Positions 16,455 to 23,768 of a stretch of DNA of 64,000 nucleotides are shown one piece after another. The stretch comes from Lentzea fradiae (GTDB lineage Bacteria > Actinomycetota > Actinomycetes > Mycobacteriales > Pseudonocardiaceae). The stretch's first letter is position 1. Each line of letters begins with the position of its first letter. The translations under genes and the position numbers were made by a program. A model generated the notes under the pieces. It was given only the letters and a program-made list of their open reading frames with translations. It had not been told where the DNA came from and searched no databases. The DNA lies in assembly GCF_900100955.1 (NCBI RefSeq), contig NZ_FNCC01000001.1:434001-498000 (forward strand). Direction: 5' to 3'.

Positions 16455-17981
16455 TCAGCCCGCCGCGTTCATCAGGTCCACCGCGCTGTGCTGGCGCGCG
16501 GCGTCGCTGCGCTGGAACGGGCCGGCCCAGGGCTGGTCGTACGAGTCGGCGCTGGACCGGTCCCGCGCGTGCGCGGTGTCGGCCTGGCGGCGCAGGTACG
16601 AGGTGTACGGGCGGTCCGGCAGCGCCCTGTTCAACGCGGCGAGGCCGCGGACGTAGATGCCCTTGAAGGACGGGACGTCGCCGCCACCGCCGTCGTCGAA
16701 CAGGATGCCGCCGGGGTTGAGGAACGCGGAGGTGGTCGACGCGTCCGCCAGCGCGCGTGCCTTGGTGAGCAGGCTCGGGTCGCCGGTGGCCCGGTGCAGC
16801 TCCACCAGCGCGGCGAGCGGCACGCCCTGGTTGTAGCTCCACGGCGTGCGGTTGTTGTTGGCGCACGTGGAGGTCAGGCCGTCGTTGACGAGACCGGAGC
16901 TGTTGATCATCCGGCTGTTCAGGAACCAGGTCCAGCCTGCCAGCGCCCGTTGCAGGTAGACGGTGTCGCCGAGGATCCTGTTGTGCAGCGCGGCGTTCAG
17001 CTGGACGTACAGCGAGTTCGCGATGGCGTTCTTGTAGTTCTTGGAGGAGCTCCACCAGATCCCGCCGCCGCACACCGAGTCCCAGAACCGGAAGATGTGG
17101 TCGGCGCCCGCTTTCGCGGTGGCGAGGTACCTGCTGTCGCCGGTCAGGTCGTAGGCGGCCAGCCAGGTGAGGCCCCACCAGGCGACGTCGTCGTTGTAGT
17201 CGTTGATGAAGTCGCCCTGCCAGGCCGAGCGGTTGAGGTCGTAGGTGCGGGCGATGGCGTAGCGGTACCCGGTCATGCCGGTGAGCCGGATGTTGTCGAT
17301 GACGGCGTTGAGCGCGTTGGCCGAGTTCCACCAGCCGGTCGTGTCGAACAGGCCGGTGCTCAGGTTGTAGCGCTGCATCAGCGCCGTCGCCGCGGCCGTG
17401 CGCCGGTCCCAGGCGTTCCAGGTCGTGCGGTACCAGCTGGTGCACGCGATCGTGGACGACCCGGCGGGACGCCCGCACGCGCGCAGCAGCCCGACGCCGA
17501 GACCGGCCCAGTCGTCCACGTTGAACATCATCGTGCGCCAGTCGCCGAAGCCCGGCGGGACCGCTGTGTCGCCCAGCCGCGATCCCGCGCCCCAGCTGAC
17601 CCCGGCGTCGAACGACCGGTCCAGCCACACCTCGTCACCCGGCTGGACCGCACCGGCGATGGCGCCCCACCCCATCGCGTCGGTGTCGTCGAACCGCAGG
17701 GAGACCTGCCGCCCGGCGACCACGACGGTCTGGGCGAGGCGGTTCGACGGTGCGAGCGCCGGGTCACGCGCGTCGCAGTACCTGTTGCAGACGACGGCCG
17801 CCGGGGCCGGGGGAGTGCTCGTGCCGGGGCGGTGGGGTGAACGCCGGGCGCTGAGCGGCAGGGACGGGTCCCGGTCGTCGCAGTAGTAGTCGCAGTCCAC
17901 AGCGGAGTCGACTGGTGGCGGCGCCGTCACGGGTACAACGGAGAACACCAGCGTGGACGCCAGAAACGCAGCTCTCAGCAT
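16455..17981 (-). CDS. Secreted glycoside hydrolase family 76 alpha-1,6-mannanase-like protein
   Basis: The 508-residue protein has a Sec-type signal (residues 1-20). An N-terminal region then holds two copies of a C-x2-YCDxRDPxL motif (about 30-41 and 65-76). The GH76 (alpha/alpha)6 domain lies at about 185-505. The catalytic Asp pair is D264-D265 in NDYNDDVAWWGL, the family's nucleophile and acid/base site. It should degrade alpha-1,6-mannan of yeast cell walls or actinobacterial glycans outside the cell. A LacI-type operator and a good promoter stand upstream. Confidence 0.92.
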   Translation of the reverse strand: MLRAAFLASTLVFSVVPVTAPPPVDSAVDCDYYCDDRDPSLPLSARRSPHRPGTSTPPAPAAVVCNRYCDARDPALAPSNRLAQTVVVAGRQVSLRFDDTDAMGWGAIAGAVQPGDEVWLDRSFDAGVSWGAGSRLGDTAVPPGFGDWRTMMFNVDDWAGLGVGLLRACGRPAGSSTIACTSWYRTTWNAWDRRTAAATALMQRYNLSTGLFDTTGWWNSANALNAVIDNIRLTGMTGYRYAIARTYDLNRSAWQGDFINDYNDDVAWWGLTWLAAYDLTGDSRYLATAKAGADHIFRFWDSVCGGGIWWSSSKNYKNAIANSLYVQLNAALHNRILGDTVYLQRALAGWTWFLNSRMINSSGLVNDGLTSTCANNNRTPWSYNQGVPLAALVELHRATGDPSLLTKARALADASTTSAFLNPGGILFDDGGGGDVPSFKGIYVRGLAALNRALPDRPYTSYLRRQADTAHARDRSSADSYDQPWAGPFQRSDAARQHSAVDLMNAAG

Positions 17982-18019
17982 GAGAACCTCCCGGTGCTGG
18001 GTGGGCGGCTCGGGGCGTG

Positions 18020-18037
18020 GGTGAGAGCGCTTTCACC
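18020..18037. promoter_or_regulatory. LacI-family operator-like palindrome
   Basis: GGTGAGAGCGCTTTCACC is an 18-bp palindrome with one mismatch, centred on the CG step typical of LacI/GalR and CebR-type operators. It lies just downstream of the predicted -10 and 39 bp before the mannanase start, where a bound repressor would stop transcription until a sugar inducer is present. Confidence 0.75.
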
Positions 18038-18041
18038 CCTG

Positions 18042-18071
18042 AGGTTAGGGTTCGCGCGTTTCGGGCGTCAA
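18042..18071 (-). promoter_or_regulatory. Sigma70-type promoter of the GH76 gene
   Basis: On the minus strand TTGACG (18071-18066) and TAACCT (18047-18042) are 18 bp apart. The predicted start falls inside the LacI-type operator. Confidence 0.65.
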
Positions 18072-18108
18072 CGTCGCGGACTGGTCAGGTTTTTGTCATG
18101 ACCGCTGG

Positions 18109-19056
18109 TCAGGCCATCGGGATGGTGCCGCGGCGCCACTGCCAGTGGCCGCCCGCCTCGAGGTGCTCGACGACGGCGCGCTGCAAGGCCGTGCGGCGGG
18201 GCAGTTCGTGCAGCGGGGTGGTCAGGCTGCGGAAGACGAACCGCAGCACCTCGACGTCGGGGTCGATGCCCTCCGGCGCCTCGTAGGGCTCCAGCTCGAA
18301 CCTGTCCTGGAACCGGATGATGTTCGAGTCGGCGGGCAGGTGCTCCCGCAGCCGCGGGTCGAGCAGCCACGAGCCGCAGGAGAACACGGTGCGGTGCTCG
18401 TCGGGGAAGTGCCGGGGGAAGAACGCGCGGGCCTCGTCGAGCGACGCCGTCACGGCCTCCGGGGCGAGCGGCCCGGAGTCGGGGATGTGCAGGGCGATCT
18501 CACCGTCGGCGCGCTGGTGCTGCAACCGGCCGAGCTCGTAGAGCCCGCCGCGCACGTGCAGCGTGAGCCAGCTCCGCATGACCGGCCAGCCTTCGCCCCG
18601 CATCCGCCGGTCGACCGCGAGGTTGCGGCCCAGGTCCGCGAGGGTCGCCCAGGACACGGCCTCGGGGACGCCGTGGTCGCGGTGGTAAAGCAGGACGACG
18701 TCGACCAAGGCCAGGTACACGTGGGCGTACAGGTGCCGCCAGGCGGGGCCGCGGTCGCGCGGCAGCTCCGGTCCCGGCACCAGCCAGCCGGCCCCGCCGA
18801 GGTCGGCCCGCACCAGGGCCGTCGACCGGTCGCGCAGCCACCGCAGCTCCGGCGTCCAGTGCGGGGAGTCCTGGTCCGGCCAGCTCGCGAGGATCTCGGC
18901 GGCGTCGTCCGGCGGTACCGCCAGCCGGTCGAGCAGCGCGGGCGCGGTCCCCTTGTCCGGCGGGGGAACCGGCGGCACGTCACCGGCGAGCCGGTGCACG
19001 TGCTCGGCTTCCTCGACGGGCACTCCGAGTCGTGCGGCGATGTCCTCAAGATCCAC
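18109..19056 (-). CDS. Acyltransferase-domain protein (NAT_N plus GNAT-like C-terminal domain)
   Basis: The 315-residue protein matches the two-domain actinobacterial acyltransferase family, as far as I recognise it. An N-terminal helical domain (residues 1-110, beginning with DLEDIAARLGVPVEEAEHVH) is followed by a GNAT-like half with LQHQRADGEIALHIPDSGPL at about 180-200 and the conserved FSCGSWLLDPRL. No acyl substrate can be assigned. GTG 19056 faces the 400-bp control region of the lanthipeptide operon, so it shares that divergent region. Confidence 0.75.
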   Translation of the reverse strand: MDLEDIAARLGVPVEEAEHVHRLAGDVPPVPPPDKGTAPALLDRLAVPPDDAAEILASWPDQDSPHWTPELRWLRDRSTALVRADLGGAGWLVPGPELPRDRGPAWRHLYAHVYLALVDVVLLYHRDHGVPEAVSWATLADLGRNLAVDRRMRGEGWPVMRSWLTLHVRGGLYELGRLQHQRADGEIALHIPDSGPLAPEAVTASLDEARAFFPRHFPDEHRTVFSCGSWLLDPRLREHLPADSNIIRFQDRFELEPYEAPEGIDPDVEVLRFVFRSLTTPLHELPRRTALQRAVVEHLEAGGHWQWRRGTIPMA

Positions 19057-19164
19057 AGAGCGACTCTATCCGCACTTCACCGGGGGAGCCCGTCGTTTTT
19101 CGGCGGAGTATCGCGGCGGTGAACCTTCTGGGTCCGAAGCGATTGTCCGGAGGGTCTTCCGCGT

Positions 19165-19193
19165 TTTCGAACGGTTTCGAAAAGACTTTCGAA
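19165..19193. repeat. Three phased TTTCGAA direct repeats
   Basis: TTTCGAA occurs at 19165-19171, 19175-19181 and 19187-19193, spaced 10 and 12 bp, i.e. on one face of the helix. The core TTCGAA is itself palindromic. Direct heptamers at about one helical turn are typical of SARP-type activator sites, but other factors are possible. Confidence 0.5.
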
Positions 19194-19209
19194 TGTGATG
19201 CGTGTCACA
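19194..19209. promoter_or_regulatory. Perfect CRP/GlxR-type binding site
   Basis: TGTGA-N6-TCACA is present without mismatch, matching the consensus shared by E. coli CRP, corynebacterial GlxR and mycobacterial CRP. It directly abuts the third TTTCGAA repeat and lies 250 bp before lanA and 138 bp before the divergent acyltransferase gene. Confidence 0.75.
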
Positions 19210-19458
19210 ACAAGCTCCTCGACATTGGCCCGCGCCTCGTGATCAATCGTTCGCGGTCGGGTCCGCGACGTGTGTCAACGTCGTCGGGGTGCGCCGATCG
19301 CGCTGGTTCATTGAAGGAGTTTCGCGTGTCAATTGGCAGGCGGAAGTGTTGTCTTCCGGTTGGAGAAAGGCCCTAGAGTTCTCGGTGGCGCGAAACCCGC
19401 GCCAGCTCCGGAATGTCTCTTTCCGGATTTGTTGTGTCGATCGCAAGGAGGAGATCAC

Positions 19459-19587
19459 ATGCTTTCTGCGGACATCCAGGACCTGTTCGAGCTCGACGTC
19501 GAGGAGCTGGAGCTGGTGGACACGCCGGTCCCGGCGCCCGCCCAGGCGGCGCCGCCCCGCACGATCACCACCTGCGCGATCTGCTGA
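19459..19587 (+). CDS. lanA: Class I lanthipeptide precursor with predicted 8-residue core
   Basis: The 42-residue peptide starts at ATG 19459 behind AAGGAGG. Residues 1-34 form an acidic leader with the FELD box (residues 10-13) that LanB proteins bind in nisin-like systems (F-(N/D/E)-L-D). A Pro/Ala-rich hinge (PVPAPAQAAPP) ends in PPR, which resembles the SPR protease site of nisin. The remaining TITTCAIC (35-42) contains three Thr for dehydration and two Cys for thioether rings; Thr35-Cys39 has the same spacing as nisin ring A. Downstream genes are lanB, lanC and an exporter. The exact cleavage point and ring pattern are inferred. Confidence 0.9.
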   Translation: MLSADIQDLFELDVEELELVDTPVPAPAQAAPPRTITTCAIC

Positions 19588-19592
19588 TCACC

Positions 19593-19622
19593 GGCGGGCC
19601 CCGTCGCACGGCGGGGCCCGCC
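19593..19622 (+). terminator. Intercistronic lanA-lanB attenuator hairpin
   Basis: An 11-bp perfect, entirely G:C stem (19593-19603 with 19612-19622) with an 8-nt loop lies five bases after the lanA stop and 25 bp before lanB. Without a U-tract it likely acts as a partial terminator or mRNA stabiliser, giving more precursor than enzyme mRNA. Confidence 0.7.
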
Positions 19623-19647
19623 CCACGACTGCCTGGGGGACGGTGAC

Positions 19648-22542
19648 ATGGACACCCGCTTCGTCGCTTCGGACCGGTTTCTCCTGCGTGCGCCCGTGCT
19701 GCCGAGGGTGCGCCTGCGGCCGTCCGAGGCCGGGGTGCGCGAGCGCGTGGAAGCGCCGATGGTGCGGGAGGCCGTCGCCGTCGCCAGTCCCGCGCTGAGC
19801 GAGGCGGTGGGCAAGCTGCTCGCGGGCCACGAGCCGCCGGACGCGGCGGCACGGCGGCTGCGGGGCGCGCTGGCGCGGTACGAGCTGCGCATGGCCGGGC
19901 GGCCGACCCCGTTCGGCCTGCTCGCGGGGGTGGCGGTCGGCCGGTTCGCGGCCACCGCGGACGCCGGCCTGGGTACCCACCACCGCAGGCACGTCCACCC
20001 CGACCACGGCTGGCTCCACGAGTGGGCGACCGAGCTGGAGGCCGATCCGGGGGTCCTCGCCGGGCTGGAGGTCACCGCGAACACCCTGTGCACGCGGCAC
20101 GGCGGACGGCTCGTCGTGCCTCGCGGGACACGCCTGGCCGGTGTGCGCCGCACGCCCGCGGTCGCCCGCATGATCGAGATCGCCGCCACCCGGCCGATCG
20201 CCGTGCACGAGCTCGTCCGCGTCGTCGGGAAGGAGTTCCCCGGCGTGCGGCGGTCCGGGTTCGCCGCGCTGGTGAGGCAGCTGGTGCGGCTGGGGTTCCT
20301 GCAGACGGAGCTGCGGCGGCCGGGGAGGTCGTTCGACGACCTGGTCCGCCTGCTGCCCGCGGAATCGTCGCACGGCGAACGTGCCGAACTGGTCGCCAAG
20401 ACCGTCGACGTCTACCGGCGCAGTCCGGTGGGGAACGGCGCGGACGATTTGTCCGCTGTGCGGAGAGCGGCCGGTGCGGACAATCCGGTACAGGTCGATC
20501 TCGAATTGGACGCACGCGTCCGTCTGCCGTATCGAGTAGCCAGAGAAATAGAACGCGCCGCCGACGCCGTGTGGCGTCTTTCCGCTCACGAAAACATGCG
20601 TTCTCGCAACCTCGTCGATTTTCACGCACGCTTCTTGGAAAGATACGGAATCGGCGAGCCGGTGCCGGTGCTCGACCTGCTCGACCCGGACGCGGGCATC
20701 GGGCCGCCCGCCGGGTACGAGCAGCCGTGGTCGGCCTCGGAGGCGGAGCAGGACGGCTCCCGGCACGCCGTGCTGACCCGGCTGCTGGCGGAGGCGCTGG
20801 CCGACGGAGTCACCGAGGTGGTGCTCGACGACGACCTGATCGCCCGGCTCTGCCCACCCGGTGGCAGCCCGCCCGCCGCGGTGGAGCTGTTCACCACGCT
20901 GCACGCCGCCTCCGCAGAAGCGCTGGAGCGCGGCGACTTCGAGCTGGTCGTCAGCCCGCTGGCCGGAACCCAGCAGGGCGGCGCGTCGCTCGCCCGGTTC
21001 GGCCACCTCCCCGAGGTGCGCGGCCTGCTCGCCGAACTGGCGGCGGTGGGGGCGGACGACCGGCTGCCGGTGCAACTCGTGCACGCCACGACGAACCCAC
21101 GTGACGCCAACCTGGCGCGTGCACCGCAGGTGCTGTGCCACACGCTGGCGGTCGGAGTGCCCGGACTGCCGGGTGCTCTCATGCCGGGCGACATCGTGGT
21201 CACAGCGGACGAGCGGCGGTTGCGGCTCCACTCGCTGTCGCTCGGCCGTGAGATCGCTCCACGCGTGCTGCACGTGCTGGACATCAGCGCGGCGGCACCC
21301 GAGGTCGTCCGGTTCCTCTGGGACGTGTCGCTGATGGGCGTGCGCACCCTGAAACCGTGGGACTGGGCCGGGTTGCGGGACGCCCCGTTCCTGCCCGCGG
21401 TCCGGTACGGGCGCACGGTGCTCTCGCCGGCCCGGTGGCGGGCAGGCGAGGCGGAGGTGGGCGCGGACGAGGCGCTCGCCGCGTGGAGGCGGAGGTGGCG
21501 GGTACCGGACCGGGTCCGCGTGACGCACCACGACCAGCAGCTGTGCCTGGACCTCACGTCACCCGAGCACCGCGCGCTGCTGCGCGACGAGCTGCGCAAG
21601 TCCGGTGGCACGGTGGTCTTGTGCGAGGACCGCGCACCCGCGCTGGACGAGGGCTGGCTGCGCGGACCGGACGGAGCCCACGAGGCGGAGCTGGTCGTCC
21701 CACTGGTCGCGGTCGAGCCCAAGAGCCGTCCGGCACGGCCGTCAGCTCCGTTGCGCACCAAGCCCGTGGCGCACCTTCCCGGTGGCGACTGGGTGTCCGC
21801 GCACGTCCTGTGCTCGGCGCGGCGGCAGCGCGAGGTCCTGGTGTCCCACCTGGGGCCGTGGCTCGACACGCTGGAGTCCGTTGTGGACAGATGGTTCTTC
21901 GTGCGCTACCAGTCGCAGGACGAACCACCGCACATCCGCCTGCGGCTGCACGGCGACGTGCTCCCGCAGGTGCGCGACCAGGTGGCGGCGCTGGTGGACG
22001 CGAGGCTGTCCGGCGGCTTCTCGGTCCACCCCTACCGCCCCGAGGTCGAACGGTACGGCGGCGAGCCGCTCCTCGGTTTGGCGGAACGGTTCTTCGCCGC
22101 GGACAGCGGACTGGCACTGCGCAAGATGAGCGCCGCACAGGACTCCATCGCCGTCGCCGCCGACGTGACCGCGCTGGTCCGCTGCTTCCACGGCGTCCAG
22201 CACAGCGCCGAGTGGCCGTCGTGGCTGCTGTCCGCGATGCCCAAGAACGAGGCGACGCACCAGGCGTTCGCGCACCGGCGCGGTGACGCGCTGGCGGCGA
22301 TCACCCTGGAGCCCGTGGCGGCGGACCGCGAGTGGGGCGAAGTGCTGTCCCGGTACGGGAAAGAGGCCCGTGCGCTCGCGGAGTCCCACGCATGGGTGTC
22401 GCCCGACGAGATCCTCCGCGCTCTCCTGCACCTGCACTGCAACCGCCGGCTCGGTGCGGACTTCCGGGCGGAGGCCGAGGTGTACGCGATGGCGCGTGGC
22501 GCGGTGCAGGCACACGTGGACCGCAGGAGACACGCGCGGTGA
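19648..22542 (+). CDS. lanB: Class I lanthipeptide dehydratase, full length
   Basis: The 964-residue enzyme contains both halves of a class I LanB. The glutamylation domain spans about residues 1-700, with the signature RMAGRPTPFGLL at 81-92. The SpaB_C elimination domain follows at about 712-955, with FVRYQSQDEPPHIRLRLHG. LanB uses glutamyl-tRNA to glutamylate Ser/Thr of the core and then eliminates glutamate to give Dha/Dhb. The undivided form argues against a thiopeptide pathway, which uses split dehydratases. A stretch at about 20440-20650 uses A/T-ending and AGA/ATA codons unlike the rest of the gene. Confidence 0.95.
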   Translation: MDTRFVASDRFLLRAPVLPRVRLRPSEAGVRERVEAPMVREAVAVASPALSEAVGKLLAGHEPPDAAARRLRGALARYELRMAGRPTPFGLLAGVAVGRFAATADAGLGTHHRRHVHPDHGWLHEWATELEADPGVLAGLEVTANTLCTRHGGRLVVPRGTRLAGVRRTPAVARMIEIAATRPIAVHELVRVVGKEFPGVRRSGFAALVRQLVRLGFLQTELRRPGRSFDDLVRLLPAESSHGERAELVAKTVDVYRRSPVGNGADDLSAVRRAAGADNPVQVDLELDARVRLPYRVAREIERAADAVWRLSAHENMRSRNLVDFHARFLERYGIGEPVPVLDLLDPDAGIGPPAGYEQPWSASEAEQDGSRHAVLTRLLAEALADGVTEVVLDDDLIARLCPPGGSPPAAVELFTTLHAASAEALERGDFELVVSPLAGTQQGGASLARFGHLPEVRGLLAELAAVGADDRLPVQLVHATTNPRDANLARAPQVLCHTLAVGVPGLPGALMPGDIVVTADERRLRLHSLSLGREIAPRVLHVLDISAAAPEVVRFLWDVSLMGVRTLKPWDWAGLRDAPFLPAVRYGRTVLSPARWRAGEAEVGADEALAAWRRRWRVPDRVRVTHHDQQLCLDLTSPEHRALLRDELRKSGGTVVLCEDRAPALDEGWLRGPDGAHEAELVVPLVAVEPKSRPARPSAPLRTKPVAHLPGGDWVSAHVLCSARRQREVLVSHLGPWLDTLESVVDRWFFVRYQSQDEPPHIRLRLHGDVLPQVRDQVAALVDARLSGGFSVHPYRPEVERYGGEPLLGLAERFFAADSGLALRKMSAAQDSIAVAADVTALVRCFHGVQHSAEWPSWLLSAMPKNEATHQAFAHRRGDALAAITLEPVAADREWGEVLSRYGKEARALAESHAWVSPDEILRALLHLHCNRRLGADFRAEAEVYAMARGAVQAHVDRRRHAR

Positions 22543-23768
22543 CCGTCCTGGCGTGGCTGGAGGACGCCGTCCGCAGGCTCAGCAGACCTGAGGAGGTGGA
22601 CCTGGGCAACGGTGACTGGCCGCACCACCCGATGTCGCTCGCGGACGGGCACTGCGGCTTGGCCGTGCTGTTCGCGCGGGCCGGTGACAGGACGCCGGAG
22701 CTGCGCGCCGCCGCCCACGACCACCTGGCCACCGCCGCGACCTCCCGAAGGCCACCCGTCGAGAACCTGTTCGACGGCCTGCCGTCGCTGGGGTTCGCCG
22801 CCCGCAGCGCCGCGCGGGCGGAGGGCGACTACCGGGGTGTGCTCGCCAAGATCGACCCGCACGTGCTGCGCTTGGCCGGGAACGTGCTCGGCGCCGAGGA
22901 GACGCGCCTGCTCGCCCGCGAGCCCGGCGCCAGGATGGCTTGCTACGACGTCACCTCCGGGCTGACCGGGATCGGCAGGTACCTGCTTGCCGCCGGGCCG
23001 CCCGCCCGTCCCGTGCTGGAGCGGCTGCTGAGGTACCTGGTGCGGCTCACCGACCCGGTGCGGGTGCGCGGCCACCGCGTGCCGGGCTGGTGGACCCCGG
23101 ACCCGTCGCTGCTCGCGAACCCGGTCGCGCACCCGGACGGTCACCTCAACCTCGGGATGGCGCACGGGATCTCCGGCCCGCTGGCCCTGCTGGCGCTGTG
23201 CCACGCGGACGGGGTCGTGGTCGAGGGGCACGACGAGGCGATCCACCGCGTCACGACCTGGCTGCTGTCCCGCCGCGGCACCGACGAGCACGGCCGGTAC
23301 TGGCCCGCGCTGGTGCCCCTGGACGACGAGGTGGCGGGCACCGCCGACGCGCTGCCGCCGAGCCGGGTCGCCTGGTGCTACGGAGCACCGGGGGTCGCGC
23401 GGGCCGTGCAGCTCGCCGGGATCGCGCTGGACGAACCCGAGTGGGAGGCCGAGGCGAGGTCGACGCTGAGGGCGGCGTTCCGGCGGCCACGGGAGCAGTG
23501 GGGCCTGCGCGACGCGTCCCTCTGCCACGGGTCCGCGGGCGTCCTGCACGCCACCAGGCTCGTCCTCGGCGCCGATGCGGACGTGCTGCCCGCCCTCTAC
23601 GACCACCTGCTGGACCAGCGCGACGGCCACACGGTCGTCACGGTGCCGCCCGACCGGCCGGGGTTCCTCGACGGCGCGGCCGGGACGTTCCTCGCGCTGC
23701 ACGACCACCTCGCCCCCGTGCTGTCACCGGCGTCCCTGCCGTGGGACGCCGCGCTGGTGCTGAGGTGA
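22539..23768 (+). CDS. lanC: Lanthionine synthetase C-like cyclase
   Basis: The 409-residue protein has the LanC zinc site: Cys280 in AWCYGAPG and Cys329-His330 in LCHGSAG, plus the catalytic-region His209 in GMAHGISG. The enzyme adds the core cysteines onto the dehydrated threonines to make methyllanthionine rings. GTG 22539 overlaps the LanB TGA as GTGA, so the two modifying enzymes are translationally coupled and probably form a complex. Length and motif spacing are normal for class I LanC. Confidence 0.95.
   Translation: MTVLAWLEDAVRRLSRPEEVDLGNGDWPHHPMSLADGHCGLAVLFARAGDRTPELRAAAHDHLATAATSRRPPVENLFDGLPSLGFAARSAARAEGDYRGVLAKIDPHVLRLAGNVLGAEETRLLAREPGARMACYDVTSGLTGIGRYLLAAGPPARPVLERLLRYLVRLTDPVRVRGHRVPGWWTPDPSLLANPVAHPDGHLNLGMAHGISGPLALLALCHADGVVVEGHDEAIHRVTTWLLSRRGTDEHGRYWPALVPLDDEVAGTADALPPSRVAWCYGAPGVARAVQLAGIALDEPEWEAEARSTLRAAFRRPREQWGLRDASLCHGSAGVLHATRLVLGADADVLPALYDHLLDQRDGHTVVTVPPDRPGFLDGAAGTFLALHDHLAPVLSPASLPWDAALVLR

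Larger units (their letters stand above)
19057..19458. other. A+T-enriched control region upstream of the lanthipeptide operon
   Basis: These 402 bp have no convincing gene; frames across it have poor codon statistics. Visible elements are three TTTCGAA repeats (19165-19193), a perfect CRP-type site (19194-19209), a weak promoter TTGTCT-19-TAGAGT (19349-19379) and two small leader hairpins (19386-19404; 19408-19426). AAGGAGG at 19445-19451 is a near-ideal ribosome site for the precursor gene. Confidence 0.7.

Noticed and set aside
19032-19376. A 114-codon plus-strand frame in the lanthipeptide control region
   Set aside because: No ribosome site, poor third-position bias, and it runs through the CRP-like site and TTTCGAA repeats; the region looks regulatory.
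19459-22542. Thiopeptide interpretation of the RiPP cluster
   Set aside because: LanB is undivided, LanC is present, and no cycloaddition enzyme or azoline-forming YcaO is found; a class I lanthipeptide fits better.
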